A stretch of DNA of 15,655 bases from Thermoanaerobacteraceae bacterium. Lineage in GTDB: Bacteria; Bacillota; Desulfotomaculia; Desulfotomaculales; Ammonificaceae. Position 1 is the first letter of the stretch, and each line of letters begins with the position of its first letter. The notes beneath the pieces are model-generated. The model saw nothing but the letters and a program-made list of their open reading frames with translations. It was not told the origin of the DNA and made no database searches. Below, piece by piece: positions 6,931 to 15,321 of this stretch. The position numbers and the translations under genes are program-made. The stretch lies in NCBI GenBank assembly GCA_030016455.1, contig JASEJH010000010.1:1-15655 (forward strand). Reading direction: 5' to 3'.

Positions 6931-6992
6931 AAGAATCTGCCTCCTTGGTTTTAGTAATCTTGATTTGGGCTTAGTCTTTTACGTATGGCCTG

Positions 6993-7004
6993 CGGGTATA
7001 CCCG
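6993..7004. promoter_or_regulatory. 12-bp perfect palindrome upstream of the DUF1657 gene
   Basis: CGGGTATACCCG reads the same on both strands. It lies 63 bp upstream of the DUF1657 start, where a promoter or operator would be expected on the minus strand. No -35/-10 pair can be assigned with confidence. The 6931-7135 gap otherwise shows nothing I can name. Confidence 0.35.
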
Positions 7005-7135
7005 GTTCATGCGCAATCTCTCCGGGTTTCTCGGGAAAAGACGAGGCTATTCGGTAATCTCCGGCAACCCCGGGAGCGGATGGGGCGGGTGTTGGAACGG
7101 GTAGCTGAAACCGGGGCCGTCGACGCGTCAGCGCG

Positions 7136-7182
7136 AACAAAAGCGGGCTCCCGGTTTGCCGCTGGCGAAAACCGAGAGCCCG
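7136..7182 (-). terminator. Intrinsic terminator of the DUF5320-like gene
   Basis: CGGGCTC (7144-7150) with GAGCCCG (7176-7182), plus CGGTTT (7152-7157) with AAACCG (7169-7174), form a 13-bp stem with one C/A mismatch. On the minus strand it is followed by CTTTTGTT (complement of 7136-7143). It lies 110 bp past the stop of the minus-strand gene, so some untranslated RNA lies between. Confidence 0.75.
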
Positions 7183-7292
7183 TCAGGAGAATGGTGGTAA
7201 CCGTTTTCGTTGTGCCTCCCTGTTTAACTAAATGGTACCCTCTGCAGTAGTATGATGACGAGGGTCAATACCGCGTGACTGTTGGATTGTGT

Positions 7293-7562
7293 TTATTTTT
7301 CCAGTTCACCAAGACGCTTTTCGACGGCTTCAAGCTGTTGCTTCAAGAAAGCAGCCTGTTGCTTGAGGTATTCGACCTCCGCCTGGGTGGCGTCCGGCTG
7401 GTCGGGGGGTGCGTACGCACCGGGATGAAGCAGCGCCCGCCAGCGACGCGGCCGCCCGGGATAACGCCGGCAGCTCCAGGTCGGATACCATGGTCTTTCG
7501 GCGCCCCAGCCGCGGCCAAAGCCAAAGCCGAAGCCGCAACCTGAACCACGACCCCACGGCAT
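7293..7562 (-). CDS. DUF5320-like small protein, Gly/aromatic-rich with C-terminal coiled coil
   Basis: This protein has 89 residues. The first 20 or so are Gly/Phe/Trp-rich (W-G-R-G-S-G-C-G-F-G-F-G-F-G-R), followed by an Arg/Pro/Trp-rich middle. After residue 60 there is a clear coiled coil with leucine heptads (E-V-E-Y-L-K-Q-Q-A-A-F-L-K-Q-Q-L-E). That order is what I know from DUF5320 proteins, which begin with glycine-rich turns and end in a coiled coil, and which often lie beside NifX-like and MinD-ferredoxin genes in anaerobes. The match in the first part is loose, so the family call is moderate. ATG 7562 has GGGAGGTG six bases upstream. It has its own promoter and terminator. A link to the nearby ATPase operon is inference from location. 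Confidence 0.75.
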   Translation of the reverse strand: MPWGRGSGCGFGFGFGRGWGAERPWYPTWSCRRYPGRPRRWRALLHPGAYAPPDQPDATQAEVEYLKQQAAFLKQQLEAVEKRLGELEK

Positions 7563-7604
7563 GGTTTCACCTCCCTTAAGAGTTTAGAGCATATGTCCAA
7601 TAAC

Positions 7605-7633
7605 ATTATAACGACACCTCCTGTTGAAAGCAA
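7605..7633 (-). promoter_or_regulatory. Sigma-A type promoter of the DUF5320-like gene
   Basis: On the minus strand, TTGCTT (7633-7628) and a perfect TATAAT (7610-7605) are separated by 17 bp, and the start codon follows about 43 bp after the -10. The -35 is weak (3 of 6). A GGAGGTG inside the spacer resembles a ribosome binding site but has no reading frame after it. Confidence 0.65.
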
Positions 7634-7693
7634 CTGTTCTCCTTGTTTTTTGCAGCCGGAAATTCTTTTTAGTGCGCGATTTTTCCTTTCCGG

Positions 7694-7723
7694 TTGAATC
7701 CTGCACCCGGGATGGGGGATAAT
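7694..7723 (+). promoter_or_regulatory. Likely promoter of the pcrA operon
   Basis: TTGAAT (7694-7699) and GATAAT (7718-7723) are 18 bp apart, giving a leader of about 90-135 nt depending on the pcrA start. The leader contains a small stem GTCTT/AAGAC (7785-7799). No GAAC-N4-GTTC LexA box is visible in the 7563-7866 region. Confidence 0.5.
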
Positions 7724-7866
7724 TCTCTTGGCTGGGTCCTGGTCGGTTTTCTTGGACCGGGGGCGGGACCGGCGGATGGTGGGGGTCTTCCGAAAAGACG
7801 CAGGATAATAAGCGATGGTTGGCGAAGTTTTTTTCAGCTTCTACGGGTAGGCAGGTGCAGGAAACG

Positions 7867-9990
7867 GTGACGGATTTTTACGGGGAATTGAATTCCGAGC
7901 AGTTGGAAGCGGTATGTCACACCACGGGGCCGCTTCTTGTGCTGGCCGGTGCCGGCAGCGGTAAGACCCGGGTCTTGACCTGCCGGATCGCGCACCTGAT
8001 TCATGATGCGGGTGTAAGGCCGGAGAACATCCTGGCGATCACTTTTACCAACAAGGCCGCCCGGGAGATGCGCTCCCGGGTGGAGCGGTTGTTGCCCCAC
8101 GACGTGCGCGACCTCTGGGTGATGACTTTTCACGCAGCCTGCCTGCGGATCCTGCGCCGGGAGATTCAGCATTTGGGCCGGAACCCCGACTTTGTGATTT
8201 ACGACGAGGACGACCGGCGGGTGCTGGTGAGGGAGTGCTTGAAAGAGACCGGGCTCGACGAAAAGCGTTACCCGCCCGGCGGGATGGCGGCCGCCATCTC
8301 CTGGGCGAAGAACTGGCTGGTGGGGCCTGAAGAATACGCGCTGCGGGCCGGCACCCGGTACGAGAAAGCGGTGGCGCAGGTTTACGCGCTCTACCAGGAG
8401 AAGCTGAGGCGGTTCGGTGCCCTCGATTTCGACGACCTGCTCGGGGAAGCGGTACGGCTCTTCCGGGAGTGCCCCGCCGTCCTGGAACGCTGCCAGCGGC
8501 GTTTCCAGTTCATCCTGGTGGACGAATATCAGGATACCAACCACGTGCAGTACGTCTGGGTGAACCAGCTCGCGGAACGGCATCGCAACCTGATGGTGGT
8601 GGGGGACCCCGACCAGTCCATCTTCGGCTGGCGGGGCGCGGATATCAGCAACATCCTGAACTTCGAGCGGGATTACCCGGAGGCGCGGGTGATCAAGCTC
8701 GAAAAGAACTACCGTTCTACCTCGTCGATCCTCGCGGTGGCCGACAGCGTGATCAGGTACAACCAACTGCGCAAGGAAAAGGTACTCCGGGCGGTCAAAG
8801 GCGAGGGAGACCCCCCATTGCTTTTCGTAGCTCCGGACGAGGTGGCGGAGGCCAACTTGGTCGCCGGGGAGATCGCCAGGATGCGGCGCGAAGAAGGGCG
8901 GTCTTACCGGGACTGCGCGGTACTCTACCGCACCCACGCCCAGTCACGGGTGCTGGAGGAAGTTTTCCTGGTTACGGGCATTCCCTACATCATCCTCGGC
9001 GGCCTGCGCTTCTACGAGCGCAAGGAGATCAAGGACCTGCTGGCCTACCTGCGCCTGGTCGTCAACCCCGTGGACGCTTTGAGCCTGAAGCGGATCATCA
9101 ACTTTCCGCCGCGCGGCATCGGCGCGGCTTACCTGGGGCGGCTGCTCCAGCACGCGGCGGCGCACCGGGTGACCCCCGTGGCGGCGCTTCTCGATGCCGA
9201 CGCCATTTCCGGGTTGCCGCTCAGGGTCCGGGAAGAGATGCGGCGGTTGGGGGAACTCTTCGTCTCGTTGCGCGGCGAGGCGGCCGGGCCGGTGACGCGC
9301 GTGGTCGAAACGCTGCTTGCGGAAACCGGTTACGAGCGGTACCTCCTGGCGGAGGGGACGCCGGAAGCACAGGCGCGGTTGGAGAACATCAGGGAGTTCC
9401 TGACGGTGACCCGGGAATTCGACCGGGAAGAACGCGGGGGGCTGGCGGAGTTTCTGGCGGAAATCGCGCTCTTTACCGATATTGACCGCTACGACCCGGA
9501 AGCCGACGTGGTGGCACTGCTGACGCTGCACAGCGCCAAGGGTCTCGAATTCCCGGTCGTTTTCATCACCGGGATGGAGGAGGGTCTTTTCCCGCATCTC
9601 CGGAGTCTTGACGACCCTGCGGAAATGGAGGAGGAGCGGCGGCTGTGCTACGTCGGCATTACCCGCGCCAAGGAGCGGCTTTTCCTGACGCGGTGCCAGA
9701 TGCGGCACCTCTACGGCGGAATTTACGCCAATCCGCCCTCCCGTTTCCTCGGCGAAATGCCGGCGGAAAGCCTGACGGTGGCAGGGGGGTCCGAAGAAGC
9801 CGTGCCCGCCGCCCAGGAGGCCGCGGAATTGAAGCCCGGCGACCGGGTACTGCACAAGAAGTGGGGTGCCGGCACGGTGGTCGGTGTCGCCGGGAGCGGC
9901 GAAGACGTGCAGGTTACGGTGGCTTTCGCGAAAGCGGGCCTGAAAACCCTCCTATTAGAGTACGCACCGCTGGAGAGGCTGGTTGAATGA
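7867..9990 (+). CDS. pcrA: ATP-dependent 3'-5' DNA helicase, UvrD/PcrA type
   Basis: This superfamily 1A helicase of about 707 residues unwinds DNA in repair and clears RecA and stalled polymerases. All core motifs are present: I (A-G-A-G-S-G-K-T, 27-34), Ia (T-F-T-N-K-A-A-R-E-M, near 59-68), II (V-D-E-Y-Q-D-T, 218-224), III (G-D-P-D-Q-S-I-F-G-W-R-G-A-D, 246-259), IV (E-K-N-Y-R-S), V (T-L-H-S-A-K-G-L-E-F) and VI (C-Y-V-G-I-T-R-A-K). The last 50 or so residues (G-D-R-V-L-H-K-K-W-G-x-G-T-V) are the Tudor-like RNA polymerase-binding domain of PcrA. The start is uncertain. GTG 7867 gives the family N-terminus (x-D-F-x-x-x-L-N-x-E-Q) but its AGGA lies only 4 bp away. The frame is open back to TTG 7819, with GTG 7855 between. 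The best-placed site actually serves an out-of-frame ATG at 7815. Confidence 0.96.
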   Translation: MTDFYGELNSEQLEAVCHTTGPLLVLAGAGSGKTRVLTCRIAHLIHDAGVRPENILAITFTNKAAREMRSRVERLLPHDVRDLWVMTFHAACLRILRREIQHLGRNPDFVIYDEDDRRVLVRECLKETGLDEKRYPPGGMAAAISWAKNWLVGPEEYALRAGTRYEKAVAQVYALYQEKLRRFGALDFDDLLGEAVRLFRECPAVLERCQRRFQFILVDEYQDTNHVQYVWVNQLAERHRNLMVVGDPDQSIFGWRGADISNILNFERDYPEARVIKLEKNYRSTSSILAVADSVIRYNQLRKEKVLRAVKGEGDPPLLFVAPDEVAEANLVAGEIARMRREEGRSYRDCAVLYRTHAQSRVLEEVFLVTGIPYIILGGLRFYERKEIKDLLAYLRLVVNPVDALSLKRIINFPPRGIGAAYLGRLLQHAAAHRVTPVAALLDADAISGLPLRVREEMRRLGELFVSLRGEAAGPVTRVVETLLAETGYERYLLAEGTPEAQARLENIREFLTVTREFDREERGGLAEFLAEIALFTDIDRYDPEADVVALLTLHSAKGLEFPVVFITGMEEGLFPHLRSLDDPAEMEEERRLCYVGITRAKERLFLTRCQMRHLYGGIYANPPSRFLGEMPAESLTVAGGSEEAVPAAQEAAELKPGDRVLHKKWGAGTVVGVAGSGEDVQVTVAFAKAGLKTLLLEYAPLERLVE

Positions 9991-10021
9991 GCCGAGTCTG
10001 CGACTGAGGTGTGGCCTGTTT

Positions 10022-10909
10022 ATGGCGAAACTGGAGGTTTCCAACACCCTGGCCATCGTTATCGGCCTTACGGTGCTGATCCATCTCGTTCACACCCTTA
10101 TTTACAGTGTGCGTCTGGCGGGAGTCAGGACCGAGCGGCTGGCGACGGCCTATTCGCTCTTCAACCTGATTTTTTTGATTGCCAGTACGGCAAACACCGT
10201 TCAGGCGCCGCTGCTGTCGTCGCTCGTAGAGAAGGCGATCAACCGGGGACTTGCAGCCGTACCGCCCCGGGCGCCGGCCGAGGTCCTGCTGGCCTCGCCG
10301 GTTTACCGCGAAGAACTGGCGGTTCTGGACCACAACATCCGGCTGGTCATCCTCGCAGCGACGCTCGGGACGATTTTAGGGGGGCTTTTAATCCCGGCCT
10401 TTGTACGGATTTTCTCCCGCGGCATCCTTCTTTTCGAGGAGGTCGGCTCGGTGCCGCGGCTGATTCTTTTTTCCCTTTCACCGCGCCGGCTGTACCGGAC
10501 AATAAAAACCGTCCGGCCGGCGGCGCCCGAAGCCCTGCGCCGGGCAATTCGTCAGCGGACCAGCATTCCGAAGGGTTTCCTGCTGCTTAACGTTTTAATC
10601 ACCGGGATTTACACCACGGGGGTGCTGTCGGCCCTGTACGCCGGTGCCCTTTTTCCTTACTACCGGGCCACAGCCACCCTGCTCTCGCCGATCGTGAACG
10701 GCATTGCCACGCTGCTTGCGGCCACGGTGGTGGACCCCACGGCGGCGATGCTGACCGATCAGGCCCTCCGGGGGAAAAGGGATGAGCGGGACATCCGGCA
10801 GATGGTGACCCACCTGGCCGTGACGCGCTTTTTGGGGACACTACTGGCGCAGGTTCTCTTTTTGCCGGCGGCGCAGATCGTCCGGTATGTGGCCGCCTTT
10901 ATAGTTTAG
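10022..10909 (+). CDS. amj: Lipid II flippase Amj family membrane protein
   Basis: This 295-residue integral membrane protein has about six hydrophobic segments, near residues 7-30, 43-66, 105-128, 200-225, 230-250 and 268-295. The N-terminal text H-T-L-I-Y-S-V-R-L-A-G-V-R-T-x-R-L-A followed by S-L-F-N and A-N-T-V-Q-A-P-L-L is the signature I know from Amj/YdaH (DUF2837, PF10997), the alternate lipid II flippase that can replace MurJ in moving peptidoglycan precursor across the membrane. I chose ATG 10022, with GAGGT 11 bp upstream; a TTG at 9983 overlapping pcrA is possible but less like the family. It lies 31 bp after pcrA and 21 bp before ligA, so it is probably co-transcribed with DNA repair genes, an odd pairing. 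The assignment is from memory of the family motif. Confidence 0.85.
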   Translation: MAKLEVSNTLAIVIGLTVLIHLVHTLIYSVRLAGVRTERLATAYSLFNLIFLIASTANTVQAPLLSSLVEKAINRGLAAVPPRAPAEVLLASPVYREELAVLDHNIRLVILAATLGTILGGLLIPAFVRIFSRGILLFEEVGSVPRLILFSLSPRRLYRTIKTVRPAAPEALRRAIRQRTSIPKGFLLLNVLITGIYTTGVLSALYAGALFPYYRATATLLSPIVNGIATLLAATVVDPTAAMLTDQALRGKRDERDIRQMVTHLAVTRFLGTLLAQVLFLPAAQIVRYVAAFIV

Positions 10910-12940
<2,031 letters not shown>

Positions 12941-12988
12941 GAGGGCCGGAGGAGCCGGCTGGCACCCCGCAGTTTTTGCAGAATTTAA

Positions 12989-13017
12989 TGGAAAATTTCC
13001 TGGACTTCGATTAAAAT
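12989..13017 (+). promoter_or_regulatory. Likely recA promoter
   Basis: TGGAAA (12989-12994) and TAAAAT (13012-13017) are 17 bp apart in the only AT-rich part of the ligA-recA gap. The -35 overlaps GGAAAATTTCC (12990-13000), an 11-bp palindrome around one central base that could be an operator. I looked for the Firmicute LexA box GAAC-N4-GTTC in 12941-13082 and did not find it. Confidence 0.5.
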
Positions 13018-13082
13018 TGAGTCAAAGAAACGAAAGTAAAGCGCGACCGGTGTCTTAGATCAATCAGTGGGGGGAGATAGGG

Positions 13083-14111
13083 TTGAGCGACCGGCAGAAG
13101 ACGTTGGAGGCCGCGCTCCTGCAAATTGAACGGCAGTTCGGCAAAGGTGCGATTATGCGGTTGGGGGAGGCGACCAGCCGCTTTCAGGTGGAGGTCATTC
13201 CGACCGGATCAATTGCGCTGGACCTGGCACTCGGCATCGGCGGTTTGCCCCGCGGGCGCGTGGTGGAGATTTTCGGCCCGGAATCGTCCGGTAAGACCAC
13301 GGTGGCGCTGCACGCCGTCGCGGAGGCGCAACGTGAGGGGGGCGTAGCCGCTTTTATTGACGCGGAACACGCGCTGGATCCCGAGTATGCCAGGCGTCTC
13401 GGGGTAGACGTGGACAACCTGCTCGTATCCCAGCCGGACACCGGTGAGCAGGCTCTGGAAATCGCCGAGGCCCTGGTGCGGAGCGGGGCCGTGGATGTCG
13501 TCGTTCTGGACAGCGTGGCGGCCCTGGTGCCCCGGGCGGAGCTGGAGGGAGAGATGGGAGACATCCACGTGGGCCTGCAGGCGCGGTTGATGTCCCAGGC
13601 GCTCCGGAAGCTGACCGGGGTGATCAGCAAGTCACGGACCACCGCCATCTTCATCAACCAGATCCGGGAAAAGGTCGGGGTAATGTTCGGCAATCCCGAG
13701 ACCACACCCGGGGGGCGGGCGCTGAAATTTTATGCTTCCGTAAGGCTTGAGGTGCGGAAGATCGAGGACATCAAGCAGGGCGCCGAGCGGATCGGCAGCC
13801 GCGTCCGGGCCAAGGTGGTTAAAAATAAGCTGGCGCCGCCTTTCAGGCAGGCGGAGTTTGACATCCTTTACGGTGAAGGGATTTCCAAGGAGGGAAGCCT
13901 CCTTGACGCCGCGCTGGAGATGAAAATCATCACGAAGACGGGCACCTGGTATTCTTATGGCGAAGACCGGCTGGGACAGGGCCGGGAAAACGTCCGGGAG
14001 TACCTGAAAGAACACCCGGAAGTAGTGCGGGAGATCGAAGCGAAGATCCGGCAGGCGTTGAACATTGGGCGGTCTCCGGCGGCGGTTGCCCCGGCGGAAA
14101 AAGAAAGTTAG
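13083..14111 (+). CDS. recA: Recombinase RecA
   Basis: This 342-residue strand-exchange recombinase also stimulates LexA cleavage. The Walker [10 protein letters not shown] is at 65-73. The [11 protein letters not shown] motif, the Walker [11 protein letters not shown], loop L1 (E-G-E-M-G-D-x-H-V-G-L) and loop L2 with [17 protein letters not shown] are intact, followed by the C-terminal domain and a short acidic tail. One small variation is Ile for the usual Ser in G-D-S-H-V. The TTG start has a purine-rich GGGGGGAGA about 5 bp upstream. Usual neighbours such as cinA, recX or rny are not seen; it lies downstream of ligA instead. It converges with a minus-strand membrane protein gene. Confidence 0.98.
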   Translation: MSDRQKTLEAALLQIERQFGKGAIMRLGEATSRFQVEVIPTGSIALDLALGIGGLPRGRVVEIFGPESSGKTTVALHAVAEAQREGGVAAFIDAEHALDPEYARRLGVDVDNLLVSQPDTGEQALEIAEALVRSGAVDVVVLDSVAALVPRAELEGEMGDIHVGLQARLMSQALRKLTGVISKSRTTAIFINQIREKVGVMFGNPETTPGGRALKFYASVRLEVRKIEDIKQGAERIGSRVRAKVVKNKLAPPFRQAEFDILYGEGISKEGSLLDAALEMKIITKTGTWYSYGEDRLGQGRENVREYLKEHPEVVREIEAKIRQALNIGRSPAAVAPAEKES

Positions 14112-14135
14112 CTTCAGCATAAGGGGGTGCTTGGG

Positions 14136-14164
14136 ACCGCGGATCTGGAGCGGCGGCGGTTTTT
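14136..14164 (+). terminator. Possible recA terminator
   Basis: ACCGC (14136-14140) can pair with GCGGT (14156-14160), with an inner CCGC/GCGG alternative, and TTTTT follows at 14160-14164. The stem is short and the loop long. It overlaps the stop codon of the convergent minus-strand gene. Confidence 0.4.
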
Positions 14165-14567
14165 ACCTTTCGGTTCCCTCATCGTCCGCCGGCTGCCAGC
14201 CGATGATGTCGTTATCGAGAAAGCGCAGGCTCAGGATGCTCCCCTCGCTTATGGTGCCGTTGCAGAAGAGGCTGTAAAGCTCCCGGTGGTGGTAGCATAC
14301 CACCTCCCCGTTGGCGCGGCGCACGCCGATTATCCCCGGGGCGTCCACGCCTACCAAAGTCACCTTTTCTTCGGTAACCGGGGTACACCCTAATTTCAGA
14401 CCCAGGGTCACCCCTGGAAGAAGGATCAGGGCCGCCAGAAAGGCGATAACGCAATAGATACGCGGCCATTGAGGGTTCAGCACCGCCAGGAAGGCGATGA
14501 TCAGGGCCGTGACTATCGGAACGGCCAAGGTGGTAAAGTAGCTCATCCTTCTGAAAAACCGGCGCAT
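14163..14567 (-). CDS. Hypothetical membrane protein with two N-terminal helices
   Basis: I do not recognise this 134-residue protein. It begins with an Arg/Lys-rich stretch (M-R-R-F-F-R-R-M), then has two hydrophobic segments at about 10-30 and 36-59, and a soluble domain of some 75 residues. The soluble part is mostly beta-like, with V-T-L-V-G-V-D-A-P-G-I-I-G-V-R-R, then V-V-C-Y-H-H-R-E-L-Y-S-L-F-C-N-G-T and G-S-I-L-S-L-R-F-L-D-N-D. It contains two cysteines and an adjacent His pair that might bind metal, though this is weak. The positive N-terminus suggests that end is cytoplasmic, putting the C-terminal domain in the cytoplasm as well after two crossings. ATG 14567 has GGGAGG about five bases upstream; a TTG at 14600 in frame lacks such a site. 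It is convergent with recA. Confidence 0.72.
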   Translation of the reverse strand: MRRFFRRMSYFTTLAVPIVTALIIAFLAVLNPQWPRIYCVIAFLAALILLPGVTLGLKLGCTPVTEEKVTLVGVDAPGIIGVRRANGEVVCYHHRELYSLFCNGTISEGSILSLRFLDNDIIGWQPADDEGTER

Positions 14568-14911
14568 TTTTGCCTCCCGTAAGTTCTTGTTGCTTTTCAA
14601 GGGTCCGGAAGCGGTTCCGGTTAGGACTTCTTCCTTAAGTTCTTCGCTGTAGAAAGCCGTTTTCCTTTATTGTATGATTGGGTTGCGGATGTCCCGTCTG
14701 CGGGAGTCTTTCTTGCCGGCACGGCCACATTTCCTGTTGAAAAAGGATGGATTTTAAAGGAAAAAGGATTTCGGTGGGTGATAAGGGAATCTTAACTTAG
14801 AGGCAGCAGCATAACCGAAAACGGCGGCCCGTCTTCGAATTACCGTCACAGGGTTGTAGGTGGGAATATAGGCAGGTGTTTTTTTCAGTAGAACTTGGGG
14901 GGGCAAGGATA
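14568..14911. other. Divergent intergenic region with short dyad and direct repeats
   Basis: This 344-bp gap separates two divergent membrane protein genes and should hold both promoters. I see a perfect 6-bp dyad CCGGAA-GCGG-TTCCGG (14605-14620). TAAGTTCTT occurs twice (14580-14588 and 14636-14644), and GAAAAAGGAT occurs twice (14739-14748 and 14760-14769), the latter two exactly 21 bp apart. On the minus strand TACAAT (14674-14669) could be a -10 box, but no good -35 is 16-18 bp away. No gene is convincing here. Confidence 0.35.
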
Positions 14912-15142
14912 ATGGAACGTTTTCTTCAGGGAATTGATCTTGGAATTGACCCGTGGCTCCTGGCGGGACTGGTGGCCTGGAGTCTTTTCTGGAAGGGGCT
15001 CGCGCTGTGGCGGGCGGCCAGGAACGGTCACCGGGGCTGGTTTGTGGTTATCCTGCTGATCAATACCTTGGGAATTTTGGAGATGCTCTACCTGGGGATT
15101 TGGGGGCGCCAGCGCCTGGCGCTGCGCGGGTGGTTCCGTTAG
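14912..15142 (+). CDS. Small DUF5652-like membrane protein
   Basis: This 76-residue protein has two hydrophobic segments, P-W-L-L-A-G-L-V-A-W-S-L-F-W (about 14-32) and W-F-V-V-I-L-L-I-N-T-L-G-I-L-E-M-L-Y (about 42-62). They are joined by a basic turn with A-L-W-R-A-A-R-N-G-H-R-G-W. The pattern W-K-x-x-A-L-W-x-A-A-x-x-x-x-x-x-W-F-V-V-I-L-L-x-N-T-x-G-I-L-x-x-x-Y is what I know from DUF5652/DUF5668-type small membrane proteins found across bacteria, which have no known function. ATG 14912 is preferred over GTG 14876 because a G-rich site and AAGGA lie just ahead, although the spacing of AAGGA is short. It stands alone on the plus strand, divergent from the previous gene. Confidence 0.72.
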   Translation: MERFLQGIDLGIDPWLLAGLVAWSLFWKGLALWRAARNGHRGWFVVILLINTLGILEMLYLGIWGRQRLALRGWFR

Positions 15143-15163
15143 GCTGCCGTTCACCTTGCGCCG

Positions 15164-15203
15164 GGCGGGAACCAAGGCCGGAACTGCCCGCCTTGATTCT
15201 TTC
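15164..15203 (+). terminator. Weak terminator-like stem after the DUF5652-like gene
   Basis: GGCGGG (15164-15169) pairs with CCCGCC (15187-15192) across a 17-nt loop and is followed by TTGATTCTTTCC. The T-run is interrupted. It lies 21 bp after the stop codon, where a terminator would be expected. Confidence 0.4.
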
Positions 15204-15321
15204 CTCTGCGTCAGCAGTAAGCCTCTACTGCCTGCAGTGCCGTCAGAAACTCACCGAGGCCAGCTCTCCGGAATTACCGTAAATTCTCCTTTTTCCCTGG
15301 ATTGCGACTTCCGGGTTGCCC

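Noticed and set aside
7834..8937. Long minus-strand open frame (367 codons) opposite pcrA
   Set aside because: It lies wholly antisense to conserved helicase motifs I-III, has no ribosome binding site, and shows the His/Pro/Arg-rich composition expected of a shadow frame in GC-rich DNA.
8944..9855. Minus-strand open frame (303 codons) opposite the 3' half of pcrA
   Set aside because: It is antisense to helicase motifs V and VI and to part of the C-terminal domain, with no start signal. It is a shadow frame.
12945..12959. Terminator after ligA formed by GCCGG-AGGAG-CCGGC
   Set aside because: The stem is perfect but only 5 bp, and the nearest T-run begins some 13 bases later, so it does not fit an intrinsic terminator. 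Readthrough into recA is possible.
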